From the NCBI GenBank assembly GCA_017442185.1, contig JAFSAT010000047.1, positions 1 through 59,545 on the forward strand: a stretch of DNA of 59,545 nucleotides, read 5' to 3'. Of this stretch, positions 36,622-45,791 are shown in pieces. The notes beneath the pieces are model-generated. The model made no database searches. It was not told the DNA's origin and saw nothing but the letters and a program-made list of their open reading frames with translations. The DNA comes from Bacteroidaceae bacterium. GTDB lineage: Bacteria; Bacteroidota; Bacteroidia; Bacteroidales; Bacteroidaceae. Position 1 is the first letter of the stretch. Each line of letters opens with the position of its first letter. The position numbers and the translations under genes were made by a program.

Positions 36622-38613
36622 ATGAAAGAGAATGAAAAAACGACGGGGCTTCCCGAGAATGCCTTCCGTCCTTTGAAGCCGGGCGAAAAGTATCGTCCGT
36701 TGATGTCGCCCGATAGGGAGTACCCCGAAGTGAATCTGTGGTCGGTTTCGTGGGGTGTTGCAATGGCTGTGCTTTTTTCGGCAGCATCGGCCTATCTCGG
36801 ACTTAAGGTCGGACAGGTGTTTGAGGCGGCTATACCCATTGCCATAATTGCCGTGGGAGTTTCGGGCGCAGCCAAACGCAAAGGTGCGTTGGGAGAGAAT
36901 GTGATAATACAGTCGATTGGTGCATGCTCGGGAGTGATTGTGGCGGGTGCAATATTCACTTTGCCTGCACTGTATATCCTGCAAGATAAATATCCCGAGA
37001 TGACTGTGGATTTTATGCAGATGTTCATCAGCTCGCTCCTGGGTGGTATTTTGGGCATTTTGTTCCTAATCCCGTTCCGTAAATATTTTGTGAGTGACAA
37101 GCATGGTGAATATCCTTTCCCCGAGGCAACTGCAAGCACGCAGGTGCTTGTCTCGGGCGAAAAGGGTGGAAGTCAGGCAAAGCCGCTGCTTATAGCCGGA
37201 ATTGTAGGCGGTTTGTATGATTTTGTAGTTGCTACATTCGGCTGGTGGAACGAGAATTTTACAACACGTGTGTGTGCCTGGGGCGAGGTGCTTGCCGATA
37301 AGGCAAAGGTGGTGCTGAAGATTAACACAGGAGCCGCAGTGTTGGGCTTGGGTTATATTATAGGTCTTAAGTATGCCGCCATAATATGCGCAGGCTCGCT
37401 TGCTGTGTGGTTGCTGATTGTGCCCGGTATGTCGCTCCTCTTTTCAGACCAACTGCTGAATGAGTGGAATCCGGCGATAACCGCAACGGTAGGGCAGATG
37501 TCGCCCGAGGTTATTTTCAAGGAGTATGCCAAAAGCATAGGCATCGGTGGTATTGCTATGGCCGGTATAATAGGCATATTCCGCTCCTGGGGCATAATAA
37601 AGGGTGCATTGGGGCTTGCTGCCAAGGAGATGGGTGGCAAAAAAGGTGGTGTTGAAACTGAGCGCACACAGAGGGATTTATCAATGAAGTTTATTCTGTT
37701 CGGCTCAATCTTTACACTGTTGCTGACTTTTATCTTTTTTGTGACTGATGTGATGAGTGGCAATTTGATACATAGTATAATAGCTATATTATTGGTTGCT
37801 GTTATATCGTTTCTTTTTACAACGGTTGCTGCAAATGCAATTGCCATCGTGGGAACCAATCCTGTTTCGGGTATGACGCTCATGACACTTATCCTGGCCT
37901 CTGTGGTGATGGTGGCAGCGGGCCTCAGGGGTGCTACCGGCATGGTGGCTGCTCTTGTGATGGGTGGTGTAGTGTGCACTGCTCTCTCTATGGCCGGAGG
38001 ATTCATAACCGACCTTAAGATTGGCTATTGGTTGGGCACTACTCCCGCAAAGCAGCAGACATGGAAGTTCTTAGGAACATTGGTGTCGGCGGCAACGGTG
38101 AGCGGCGTTATAATGATTCTCAATAAGACCTATGGCTTTACAAGTGGCGCGTTGGCTGCTCCTCAGGCTAATGCAATGGCCGCTGTGATTGATCCGCTGA
38201 TGAACGGTGTCGGTGCTCCATGGCTTCTCTATGGCATCGGCGCGTTATTGGCTCTTGTGCTTACATTTTTCAATGTGCCTGCGTTGGCTTTTGCGTTGGG
38301 AATGTTCATTCCTTTGGAGCTTAACCTTCCGTTGCTTGTCGGCGGCGCCATAAATTGGTATGTAACGTCTCGTAGCAAAGATGAAAAAGTGAATACCGAG
38401 AGAGGCGAGAAGGGTACACTGCTTGCGTCGGGATTTATTGCCGGTGGTGCGCTCATGGGTGTGGTCAGTGCAGCCATGCGTTTCGGCGGAATAAATCTTG
38501 TGAATGAGGAGTGGCTTGCCAATCCTATGAGCGAGGCTCTCTCGTTGGTTGCCTATGCTTTGCTTATTGTCTATTTGATAAAGGCGAGCATGAATATAAA
38601 AAGAGGGGCTTGA
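36622..38613 (+). CDS. OPT family oligopeptide transporter
   Basis: A 663-residue membrane protein with about 15-16 predicted membrane segments. It matches the OPT family: the N-terminal EVNLWSVSWGVAMAVLFSAA, the AYLGLKVGQVFEAAIPIAII segment, PFPEATASTQVLVSGEKGG and the later IVGTNPVSGMTLMTLI block. Bacterial members import small peptides or metal chelates by proton symport; the substrate is not evident. It stands alone on the plus strand between two divergent or convergent neighbours and shares a terminator hairpin with the nucleotidyltransferase gene. Confidence 0.93.
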   Translation: MKENEKTTGLPENAFRPLKPGEKYRPLMSPDREYPEVNLWSVSWGVAMAVLFSAASAYLGLKVGQVFEAAIPIAIIAVGVSGAAKRKGALGENVIIQSIGACSGVIVAGAIFTLPALYILQDKYPEMTVDFMQMFISSLLGGILGILFLIPFRKYFVSDKHGEYPFPEATASTQVLVSGEKGGSQAKPLLIAGIVGGLYDFVVATFGWWNENFTTRVCAWGEVLADKAKVVLKINTGAAVLGLGYIIGLKYAAIICAGSLAVWLLIVPGMSLLFSDQLLNEWNPAITATVGQMSPEVIFKEYAKSIGIGGIAMAGIIGIFRSWGIIKGALGLAAKEMGGKKGGVETERTQRDLSMKFILFGSIFTLLLTFIFFVTDVMSGNLIHSIIAILLVAVISFLFTTVAANAIAIVGTNPVSGMTLMTLILASVVMVAAGLRGATGMVAALVMGGVVCTALSMAGGFITDLKIGYWLGTTPAKQQTWKFLGTLVSAATVSGVIMILNKTYGFTSGALAAPQANAMAAVIDPLMNGVGAPWLLYGIGALLALVLTFFNVPALAFALGMFIPLELNLPLLVGGAINWYVTSRSKDEKVNTERGEKGTLLASGFIAGGALMGVVSAAMRFGGINLVNEEWLANPMSEALSLVAYALLIVYLIKASMNIKRGA

Positions 38614-38638
38614 CGCTTTCTGATATAAAAGACTTAAT

Positions 38639-38680
38639 GAGGTGTGTTTGCGATAGTATTAAATCTATCCTACACACCTC
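38639..38680. terminator. Bidirectional terminator overlapping the nucleotidyltransferase stop
   Basis: GAGGTGTGT at 38639-38647 pairs with 38672-38680, and GATAG/CTATC extend the stem inside. The stop codon of the minus-strand nucleotidyltransferase gene (38670-38672) falls at the edge of the stem, so its last codons also encode one arm. Confidence 0.65.
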
Positions 38681-39392
38681 TTTCGCATTGTGATATAAAA
38701 GCACGAATCTCTTTTTGATTGTAGATGGCTTTGCCCCAATGTCTCATTTGGGGCGTCCGGTAGTCGTCGAACATGCTGTAATGTGTCAGAATCCATTTTT
38801 TCAGTTCCATGCTCAGCGGCATTTTAAGTATATTGCCGTAGTGCATGGAATTTAATATGCAAAGTGGAATGTTGGGATTCTCTTTATATACGATACCTAT
38901 TTCGGGATTGTTTAAAAAGTCGATGAAGCTGCTGTGTGCATAAAAGCGTTGATGGCGAATGGAGTAGGTGATGGCCGAAAAGTTAAAGAAAGCAGTGCGA
39001 ATAAGGTTTCGGGGGGTTATTTTCACCCCCTTTTTCATCAGCCCCCATGTGCGTTCCATTGTCCATACATCTACATTGAGCTCTCCTATGCGCACTTTGA
39101 AGCCGCCGTAGGAGTTGATTTTTACGTTTATCTGTTTGCGATAACTGCGATATATCGGGAGCCAATTGATGTTGTGTTCAAGAACAAGGTCGAGGTCGCG
39201 GTGCTGTTTCCGGCGGTCTACAAAGTAGTCTCTTATCACGCCGCTGAACACAAAAACATCGCTCTTATCGAGTATGCGCACAAGAATCTCAACTGCCGTG
39301 CGGTTGAGAACCTCGCTGTATAGATGGTGCAAGAAGTGTGAACATCTGATACTCTGTATATCCTTATCTGTTTTTTTAAATACGCTGTCCAC
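38670..39392 (-). CDS. Polymerase-beta-type nucleotidyltransferase (poly(A) polymerase head-like)
   Basis: A 240-residue protein with the catalytic marks of the fold: SGVIRD at residues 50-55 (the GG/GS-x-x-RD motif of the tRNA nucleotidyltransferase head), RDLDLVL with Asp66 and Asp68, and a third acid Asp108 in ELNVDVWTM. It lacks the neck, body and tail domains that let CCA-adding enzymes and poly(A) polymerases (over 400 residues) bind tRNA, so it is not a standard cca gene. The start is a GTG at 39392 inside the end of the dGTPase gene, a 17-bp overlap that points to translational coupling. Substrate unknown. A toxin-like or tRNA-end-modifying role is speculation. Confidence 0.72.
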   Translation of the reverse strand: MDSVFKKTDKDIQSIRCSHFLHHLYSEVLNRTAVEILVRILDKSDVFVFSGVIRDYFVDRRKQHRDLDLVLEHNINWLPIYRSYRKQINVKINSYGGFKVRIGELNVDVWTMERTWGLMKKGVKITPRNLIRTAFFNFSAITYSIRHQRFYAHSSFIDFLNNPEIGIVYKENPNIPLCILNSMHYGNILKMPLSMELKKWILTHYSMFDDYRTPQMRHWGKAIYNQKEIRAFISQCERGV

Positions 39393-40866
39393 TCAGTTTC
39401 TGATAATGTTTAACTGCAAATTTATCGGTCATCCCTGATATAAAGTCCACGATTATACGCAGTCTGAAGTAGTTTGGAAGCGCGTCAATAGCGAGCTTGT
39501 CGCACAAACTGTCGACGTCGGTGATTTTGCTTCCGTCTGAGGTCTTTATGTAGCAACAATCTTTCGGGCTCCATCTGATTTGTCCGTCGTGTGCAAGAAA
39601 ATCCATTTTATTGGCACGGAGCACCGATTGTGAAATCATAGCCTCGCCGTGGTTGCGATACATCTCATTGTCGCTGAGAAGCAGCTTTGTGTATATATCG
39701 AGCAATCCGTTGATTACCGACCATCCTGTGAGCTCTACCGATTGAATCTCTTTGCGGCGATATATATGTTCTATGCAGAATTTTTGCAGAAACTGTGCCA
39801 CTCTGTGTGCATCGTCAAAGATAAGTTCTTTGTTGTATTCTCCTGCGAGTATTTTCTCAAATTCGCGCAGATAGTTTTTGACAGCCAGGGCAACGAGGTA
39901 TTTTATTATGTTTATTCTGAAGCGGATAAACCCTTTGCGTCCGGCTGAGCTTCCTGCGCTGCCTGCAATGCGCAGTGTGTCGAAAAGCTCGGCTGCGGCG
40001 CCTTCCGGTTCATTGGAAAAAGTGCTCCACTCGTTATACAGCCTCTCAAGAGTGAACCACCCTTTGTTGTAGGCATCCTCGAGATCCATTGACAGGTAGC
40101 AAATGGAGTCGGCAGCCTCTACAAGAAAAACGAATGGATGGCGCTTGTAGGCCGAGTCGCCTATCTGCGAAATACCCTCCATCACTTTGTCCATATAATC
40201 TTTGTCGACACAGAATACGCCGTGCTTGTGAAGCGATATACAACTGTGTTTTTTGTCGCCGTTGCCGGTGTTGGGATATTTCAGATAGGATGCAAGGCAC
40301 GACTTTGTGAGATTCAGGCCATAGAGGTCGTCTATGAATTGTAATTTTGTGATTACTCTGAAGCCCTGCGCATTGCCATCATATTGGGTGAAATCCTTCA
40401 TCCAGTGGGTGTATCCGCCCAAAAGCTTTTCGTCGGCCTTAAAAAGTTGTTTGAAATAGTCGCATATAGCCTGTTCGCCAAAGTGTCCGAATGGCGGATT
40501 GCCTATGTCGTGTACCAGGCAGACGGTTTGCAATATTGCACGCAAAGGTTCATATACCTTGTATATATCGTCGATGCCGTATCTGTTTCTGAAGTCGGAA
40601 TTAAAGCAGATATCCTTGGCGAGTGATGCGCCGATGTTCATAACCTCCATAGAGTGTGTGAGACGCGAGTGTATGTTGTCGTCGCTCGTGAGGGGAATAA
40701 CCTGTGTCTTGTCATGCAGACGACGCGCCGCCGAACTGAAGAGGGCGCGTCCAAGGTCACTCTCAAAATCGTTGCGCTCATCGTTGTGGCTGCTCCTCTC
40801 GTGTGCAGTTATCGATGTGGCACGCAGACGTTTGCCGACAAGCAGTTCTGATATTCGTTTGTCCAT
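39376..40866 (-). CDS. dgt: Deoxyguanosinetriphosphate triphosphohydrolase (dGTPase)
   Basis: HD-domain hydrolase that converts dGTP to deoxyguanosine and triphosphate. The 496-residue length is close to E. coli Dgt (505). Metal ligands are His71 (RLTHSMEV) and His119-Asp120 (CLVHDIGNPPFGH), with a later acidic ligand in FLVEAADSICYLSMDLEDA. The start is typical: RSSHNDERNDFESDLGR then LFSSAARRLHDKTQV. The gene overlaps the nucleotidyltransferase gene. Enzymes of this family set dGTP levels, and some depletion-type members limit phage replication. Repeat sequence lies just upstream. Confidence 0.94.
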   Translation of the reverse strand: MDKRISELLVGKRLRATSITAHERSSHNDERNDFESDLGRALFSSAARRLHDKTQVIPLTSDDNIHSRLTHSMEVMNIGASLAKDICFNSDFRNRYGIDDIYKVYEPLRAILQTVCLVHDIGNPPFGHFGEQAICDYFKQLFKADEKLLGGYTHWMKDFTQYDGNAQGFRVITKLQFIDDLYGLNLTKSCLASYLKYPNTGNGDKKHSCISLHKHGVFCVDKDYMDKVMEGISQIGDSAYKRHPFVFLVEAADSICYLSMDLEDAYNKGWFTLERLYNEWSTFSNEPEGAAAELFDTLRIAGSAGSSAGRKGFIRFRINIIKYLVALAVKNYLREFEKILAGEYNKELIFDDAHRVAQFLQKFCIEHIYRRKEIQSVELTGWSVINGLLDIYTKLLLSDNEMYRNHGEAMISQSVLRANKMDFLAHDGQIRWSPKDCCYIKTSDGSKITDVDSLCDKLAIDALPNYFRLRIIVDFISGMTDKFAVKHYQKLSGQRI

Positions 40867-40876
40867 ATTAGGTCTT

Positions 40877-41001
40877 TTGAGGCTCTGTTTGAAATTTTAT
40901 TGTCTTTGTTTGTGAAGCGGTTTTCCTGTTTTTTATATTCAAAAATGTCTGTTTTATTCTTTATAATCACCAAACGACATTAATTAAAACAGCTTCTTGT
41001 A
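40877..41001. repeat. Copy of the dispersed MITE-like repeat (inverse orientation)
   Basis: The left end TTTTGAGGCTCTGTTTGAAAT (one base longer than the shared core) resembles the repeat end, and AATTAAAACAGCTTCTTGTA at 40982-41001 is its inverted partner. The inside has TATATTCAAAAATGTCTGTT, the inverse complement of the AAACAGATATTTTTGAATAT block in the copy at 27691-27890. The element lies just upstream of dgt and in the region before dnaA. Confidence 0.5.
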
Positions 41002-41479
41002 TGTTTGTTAGTGTTTGCGAATATAGCATAATAAAACGGTATAAAGGAAAAAAGTGCACTCATTTTGTGGTGGCTTGTGGTGCATATATTATTTTTTTAA
41101 AATGAAAGAGTTTGTTGTTATTTAGAATAAGTCTAAATAAGGGTGTTGAAAAACTGTTCCTCTCTTGTGGGTGCCATTAAGTGCTTTCTCAACGCTTCTA
41201 AATGGGTTTTTTGAATCTCCAAAGTGTTGGCAAAATAAAGTTATCAACAGGTTAATTTGCTGATTGTTAATAAGTTGAATAAAATTATCAATTTCGTAAA
41301 CATCGGTTTTTTACTCTTTATAATGGGCTGATTGCCAAGTTCTTATAAATCGCAAAAAAACGGGACTTTTTTTTTATTTGTTTTTTAAGTTTTCTTTTTA
41401 GACCTTTGCAATCGAAAGTCGGGGCAGCCCGGCCTATTTTTTCAATACAAGAACTAACGGACAAAAATAAAAATATTCG
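41002..41479. other. AT-rich region upstream of dnaA with DnaA-box-like sites (candidate oriC or dnaA regulatory region)
   Basis: About 480 AT-rich bases without a gene. TTATCAACA at 41241-41249 is one base from the consensus TTATCCACA. An inverted near-box TGTTAATAA is at 41265-41273, and TTATCAATT at 41285-41293. Long A/T runs at 41090-41110 and 41350-41400 could serve as an unwinding region. Such clusters next to dnaA mark either the replication origin or autoregulation. No RNA gene is visible. Origin function is inference; skew data would be needed. Confidence 0.4.
41378..41408 (+). promoter_or_regulatory. Candidate dnaA promoter
   Basis: TTTG at 41378-41381 and GACCTTTG at 41401-41408, 19 bp apart, fit the Bacteroidetes pattern except for G instead of T at the first -7 base. 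A GC-rich stretch GGGGCAGCCCGGCC follows in the leader. Confidence 0.45.
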
Positions 41480-42829
41480 ATGGACTCGCAACTTTTGACA
41501 AAATGGAACAAGTGCCTTGAGATTATTCGCGACAATGTCTCGGATGCAGTCTTCAACACTTGGTTTGCCGATATTAAACCTATCAAATACGACGGTGGCA
41601 CCTTGACTATACAGGTCAAGAGTAACTTCGTGTATGAGTTCCTCGAGGGCAATTTTGTGGATCTTCTCGGTTACACACTCACCAAAGTGATGGGCGAGGG
41701 GACGCAGTTGATGTATAGTGTACTCACCGATAAAGAGAACGATTTGAGCGTAGAGATTGAGACCGAGGGCAAGCGCAATGCAAAAAACGAAGTGCCCGAT
41801 GAACTCGATTCAATGCTTATAAACAGATATACATTCGATAACTATGTAGAGGGTATAAGTAACAGGCTCTCGCGTTCGGTTGCAATGAGTGTGGCCGACA
41901 AGCCGGGGCGCGCATTTAATCCGCTCTTCATACACGGAGCATCGGGTGTGGGAAAGACACACCTTGTAAATGCCATCGGATGCAAGATAAAAGAGCTGCA
42001 TCCCGAACTGCGTGTGCTATATATATCGGCCCACCTTTTTCAAGTGCAATATACCGATTCGATTTTGCAAAAGAGCTTCAACGACTTTATGCGCTTTTAT
42101 CAAAGCATTGATGTGTTGATAATAGACGATATTCAAGAGATAGCCGGCTTGCAAAAGACACAAAATGCCTTTTTCCATATCTTCAACCATCTGCATTTGA
42201 ACGGCAAACAACTTATAATGACTTCAGACCGTTCACCTGTGCAGCTCAAGGGGATGGAAGAGCGTTTGATAACCCGCTTCAAATGGGGGTTGACAGCCGA
42301 GATTGAGAAGCCCGACCTTGAACTTAGAAAAAACATACTTCGCAGCAAAACTCACAGGGATGGGTTGAAATTCCCCGAAGAGGTAATCGCCTATATTGCC
42401 GAAAATGTTGATGCAAGTATTCGCGACCTCGAAGGAATCGTAGTCTCTATGATGGCCCACTCCACCATAAACAATGCCGAAATTGACATAAATCTTGCCC
42501 GTAGAATTGTAGGCGATCTCTCAACTTTTGAAAAGCGTCCTATCACCATCGAGCAGATAGTAAAGAAAGTTGCCGACTTTTATGGAGTGGAGTCAAGCAG
42601 TATAAACACCCGTTCGCGTAAGCGCGAGATAGTGCTGGTGCGACAAGTGGCCATGTATCTTGCAAAAAAATACCTCGACCTCTCTACCTCAAAAATAGGT
42701 CAGCGCATTGGCAATCGCGACCATGCAACAGTGCTTCATGCGTGCAAAACAATCACGAATCTTGCCGAGACCGACAAACAATTCCGTCACGAATTAAGCC
42801 AAATAGAAATTTCGTTGCAATGTGCATGA
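41480..42829 (+). CDS. dnaA: Chromosomal replication initiator protein DnaA
   Basis: AAA+ initiator that melts the replication origin. In this 449-residue protein, domain I begins [21 protein letters not shown], the linker is at about 90-115, Walker A is [11 protein letters not shown] near residue 153, Walker B is [12 protein letters not shown] near 213 and the C-terminal DNA-binding domain has the signature [20 protein letters not shown] near 408-427. Length is normal. It is followed by two terminators, so dnaN is not in the same unit. Confidence 0.97.
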   Translation: MDSQLLTKWNKCLEIIRDNVSDAVFNTWFADIKPIKYDGGTLTIQVKSNFVYEFLEGNFVDLLGYTLTKVMGEGTQLMYSVLTDKENDLSVEIETEGKRNAKNEVPDELDSMLINRYTFDNYVEGISNRLSRSVAMSVADKPGRAFNPLFIHGASGVGKTHLVNAIGCKIKELHPELRVLYISAHLFQVQYTDSILQKSFNDFMRFYQSIDVLIIDDIQEIAGLQKTQNAFFHIFNHLHLNGKQLIMTSDRSPVQLKGMEERLITRFKWGLTAEIEKPDLELRKNILRSKTHRDGLKFPEEVIAYIAENVDASIRDLEGIVVSMMAHSTINNAEIDINLARRIVGDLSTFEKRPITIEQIVKKVADFYGVESSSINTRSRKREIVLVRQVAMYLAKKYLDLSTSKIGQRIGNRDHATVLHACKTITNLAETDKQFRHELSQIEISLQCA

Positions 42830-42841
42830 CAATTTTATCAT

Positions 42842-42877
42842 AAAAAAGTCCACAGCCCGCGGGCTGTGGACTTTTTT
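42842..42877. terminator. Strong palindromic terminator after dnaA
   Basis: A perfect 36-base palindrome beginning AAAAAAGTCCACAGCCC and ending in TTTTTT. As RNA it forms a GC-rich stem plus T-run on either strand. Confidence 0.9.
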
Positions 42878-42881
42878 GTAG

Positions 42882-42905
42882 ACCTGCCTGTGCGGCAGGT
42901 TTTTA
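42882..42905 (+). terminator. Second terminator after dnaA
   Basis: ACCTGCC at 42882-42888 pairs with GGCAGGT at 42894-42900 and is followed by TTTTT. Confidence 0.65.
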
Positions 42906-43014
42906 TTTTGGAAAACTTTTGGGCATTTTGAGATTTTTATATTGCTGTAAAACAACGTGTTAAAAAATAATTTGAAAAACTTTGTAGTCAATCTGCAAAT
43001 AGCGGCTTTTATAA

Positions 43015-43046
43015 TTTGGATATTTTGCAAATGAGTAGTATATTTG
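43015..43046 (+). promoter_or_regulatory. Promoter of the class II ribonucleotide reductase gene
   Basis: TTTG at 43015-43018, 20 bp, TATATTTG at 43039-43046: a full match to the Bacteroidetes consensus. Transcription would start near 43054, leaving a leader of about 137 bases, which contains a short open frame. The rest of the 360-base gene-free stretch holds only the two dnaA terminators and AT-rich sequence. Confidence 0.65.
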
Positions 43047-43087
43047 CAATACCTCCTGTTGGCACAATAATCAGCCTTTTATTTTAC

Positions 43088-43174
43088 ATGAAAATTGCGA
43101 GAGATAGAAAATCCCTCTGCGCTTCGTGCGAGATAAATTGCAGCCGACATCTTGAAAAACCGATAAACCTCTAA
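43088..43174 (+). CDS. Short upstream open frame in the nrdJ leader (28 codons, Cys-rich)
   Basis: ATG at 43088 opens a frame of 28 codons ending TAA at 43174, 16 bp before nrdJ and in a different frame. The predicted peptide contains LCASCEINC, three cysteines within nine residues, and is basic. It could be a leader peptide or chance. I see no clear ribosome-binding site, which is not decisive in Bacteroidetes. Confidence 0.2.
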   Translation: MKIARDRKSLCASCEINCSRHLEKPINL

Positions 43175-43190
43175 AAATATAATCAAAAAA

Positions 43191-45722
43191 GTGGAAAAGA
43201 AAACCTACACCTACGACGACGCATTTAAAGCCTCGCTCGAATATTTTAAAGGAGACGAATTGGCAGCAAGAGTATGGGTAAACAAATATGCCATGAAAGA
43301 CTCTTACGGCGCAATATTTGAACAGACTCCGCAAGATATGCACTGGCGTATAGCCAATGAGATTGCCCGCATCGAAGCAAAGTATAAAAATCCAATGTCG
43401 GCACAACAGATTTTTGACCTGCTCGATCATTTCAAATACATAGTTCCACAGGGAAGCCCCATGACCGGAATAGGCAACGATTTTCAGGTGGCATCGCTCT
43501 CCAACTGCTTTGTGATAGGTATTGACGGAAGTGCCGATTCTTATGGAGGAATCATCAGGATAGACGAAGAGCAGGTGCAACTGATGAAGCGTCGCGGCGG
43601 TGTAGGTCACGACCTCTCACACATACGCCCGAAAGGCTCGCCTGTTAAAAATTCAGCCCTCACATCCACCGGACTTGTCCCCTTTATGGAGCGCTTCTCA
43701 AATTCCACGCGCGAAGTGGCACAAGATGGCAGGCGCGGTGCTTTGATGCTCAGTGTATCCATAAAACACCCCGACTCGGAATCGTTTATCGACGCAAAAA
43801 TGACCGAAGGAAAAGTCACAGGAGCCAATGTGTCGGTAAAGATAGATGACGATTTCATGAGGGCCGTTACAGAGGGAACAGATTATGAGCAGAAATTTCC
43901 CATCGACTCAGCCACCCCCTTGGTTACAAAAAACATAAATGCAGGAGAGCTGTGGAAAAAGATAATACACAACGCATGGAAATCGGCCGAACCGGGAGTG
44001 CTCTTTTGGGACACCATACAGCGCGAGTCTATTCCCGACTGTTACGCCGACCTTGGTTTTAAAACCGTTTCCACAAATCCCTGTGGCGAAATCCCTTTGT
44101 GCCCTTACGACTCATGTCGCCTTCTGGCATTAAATCTCTATTCATACGTGAATAATCCCTTTATGCCCGAGGCCTCGTTCGACTTTGAACTGCTGCGCGA
44201 GCATGTGCAGAAAGCACAGCGCATAATGGACGATATAATAGACCTTGAGCTTGAAAAGATAGATGCAATATTGGCAAAGATAGAAAGCGATCCCGAGAGC
44301 GAAGAGGTTAAAGAGGCCGAAAAAAATCTGTGGCATAAGATATATCGCAAGAGCAGCATGGGACGTCGCACAGGAGTAGGCATAACAGCCGAAGGTGACA
44401 TGCTTGCAGCGATGGGTCTGCGATACGGCAGCCCCGAGGCCGTCGATTTCTCTGTCGAGGTGCACAAAACCATAGCCCTGTCGGCCTATCGCTCATCTGT
44501 GAACATGGCAAAAGAGCGTGGTGCATTTGAAATTTTCGATATTGAACGCGAAGCAAACAATCCGTTCATAAACCGTCTGCGCGAGGCCGACCCGCAGCTC
44601 TACGAAGATATGAAGCAGTACGGTCGTCGCAACATCGCCTGTCTCACAATAGCTCCCACAGGCACCGTCAGCATAATGACACAAACAACATCGGGTATTG
44701 AACCGGTATTCATGCCCGTATACAAACGCCGTCGCAAAGTAAACCCCAACGACCCCGAGGTACATGTAGATTTTACCGATGAGAATGGCGATGCTTTCGA
44801 GGAGTATGTGGTGTACCATCATAAATTCATCGAGTGGATGAAAATCAACGGTATAGACACCACCAAACGATATTCTCAAGTGGAAATAGACAATATAGTA
44901 TCGCGCTCTCCCTATGCAAAAGCTACCTCCAACGACATTGATTGGGTTTCTAAGGTCGAGATGCAGGGACGTATACAAAAATGGGTAGACCATTCGATAA
45001 GCGTGACAATAAACCTGCCTAACAACGTCGACGAGAAATTAGTGAACGAACTATACATAACAGCATGGCGTTGCGGATGCAAAGGGTGCACGGTATATCG
45101 TGATGGCTCACGCGCAGGTGTGCTTGTCTCCACAGACAGCAAAAAAGAGAATAAGGGCCACGAGGATATGAAGCCCACAATAACCGAAGTGCGTCCCACA
45201 GTGCTCGAAGCAGATGTTGTCCGTTTCCAAAATAATAAAGAAAAATGGGTTGCATTCATAGGACTGCTGCACGGCGAACCCTATGAAATATTCACAGGAC
45301 AACAGGACGACGAAGATGGCATACCTCTTCCAAAGAACGTTACTCATGGCGTAATAATAAAGCATGTGAACGAAGATGGAACAAAACGCTATGATTTTCA
45401 GTTTGAAAATAAAATAGGCTATAAAACCACAATCGAAGGACTTTCGGAGCGCTTCAATCCCGAATTTTGGAACTATGCGAAACTGATATCCGGAGTGCTG
45501 CGCTACAAAATGCCTATCGAGCAGGTTATAAAACTTATCTCATCACTCGAACTTGGCAGCGATAACATCAACACATGGAAGAACGGTGTAGAGCGTGCTC
45601 TCAAACGCTACATAAAGGACGGAGCCGCATCTGCCGAGAAGTGTCCCTCATGCAAAACCACACTCATATTTGAAGAGGGATGTCTCCACTGTCCCAACTG
45701 CGGATATTCAAAGTGCGGATAA
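43191..45722 (+). CDS. nrdJ: Adenosylcobalamin-dependent (class II) ribonucleoside-diphosphate reductase
   Basis: Reduces ribonucleotides to deoxyribonucleotides using vitamin B12. The 843-residue protein begins at GTG 43191 (MEKKTYTYDDAF). The redox cysteine is in SLSNCFVIG and the thiyl-radical site is in TNPCGEIPL near residue 297; ACLTIAPTGTVSIM and GIEPVFMPVYKR follow. A TSCPD-type segment (GCKGCTVYRDGSRAGVL) precedes a C-terminal zinc-ribbon-like tail with CPSC and CPNCGYSKCG. No B12 riboswitch core is visible in its leader. Together with the nearby dnaA and dGTPase it forms a neighbourhood devoted to DNA precursors. Confidence 0.95.
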   Translation: MEKKTYTYDDAFKASLEYFKGDELAARVWVNKYAMKDSYGAIFEQTPQDMHWRIANEIARIEAKYKNPMSAQQIFDLLDHFKYIVPQGSPMTGIGNDFQVASLSNCFVIGIDGSADSYGGIIRIDEEQVQLMKRRGGVGHDLSHIRPKGSPVKNSALTSTGLVPFMERFSNSTREVAQDGRRGALMLSVSIKHPDSESFIDAKMTEGKVTGANVSVKIDDDFMRAVTEGTDYEQKFPIDSATPLVTKNINAGELWKKIIHNAWKSAEPGVLFWDTIQRESIPDCYADLGFKTVSTNPCGEIPLCPYDSCRLLALNLYSYVNNPFMPEASFDFELLREHVQKAQRIMDDIIDLELEKIDAILAKIESDPESEEVKEAEKNLWHKIYRKSSMGRRTGVGITAEGDMLAAMGLRYGSPEAVDFSVEVHKTIALSAYRSSVNMAKERGAFEIFDIEREANNPFINRLREADPQLYEDMKQYGRRNIACLTIAPTGTVSIMTQTTSGIEPVFMPVYKRRRKVNPNDPEVHVDFTDENGDAFEEYVVYHHKFIEWMKINGIDTTKRYSQVEIDNIVSRSPYAKATSNDIDWVSKVEMQGRIQKWVDHSISVTINLPNNVDEKLVNELYITAWRCGCKGCTVYRDGSRAGVLVSTDSKKENKGHEDMKPTITEVRPTVLEADVVRFQNNKEKWVAFIGLLHGEPYEIFTGQQDDEDGIPLPKNVTHGVIIKHVNEDGTKRYDFQFENKIGYKTTIEGLSERFNPEFWNYAKLISGVLRYKMPIEQVIKLISSLELGSDNINTWKNGVERALKRYIKDGAASAEKCPSCKTTLIFEEGCLHCPNCGYSKCG

Positions 45723-45753
45723 TAAAGAAAGAGCAAAATATCTTAAAAACAGC

Positions 45754-45779
45754 ATGGGCGTGTCCGCGGACACGCCCAT
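45754..45779. terminator. Palindromic terminator after nrdJ
   Basis: A perfect 26-base palindrome, ATGGGCGTGTCCG and its inverse, without internal loop in DNA; the RNA would form a GC-rich hairpin. It is preceded by A-rich and followed by short T-rich sequence. Confidence 0.7.
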
Positions 45780-45791
45780 TTATAGACTAAA

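Noticed and set aside
38670-39392. Reading the nucleotidyltransferase as tRNA CCA-adding enzyme
   Set aside because: Although the head motif is similar, the protein is about half the needed length and lacks the neck, body and tail domains.
42906-43190. Possible B12 riboswitch upstream of the class II ribonucleotide reductase
   Set aside because: The enzyme uses adenosylcobalamin, so I looked for the conserved B12-box and core segments and found none; the leader is also too short.
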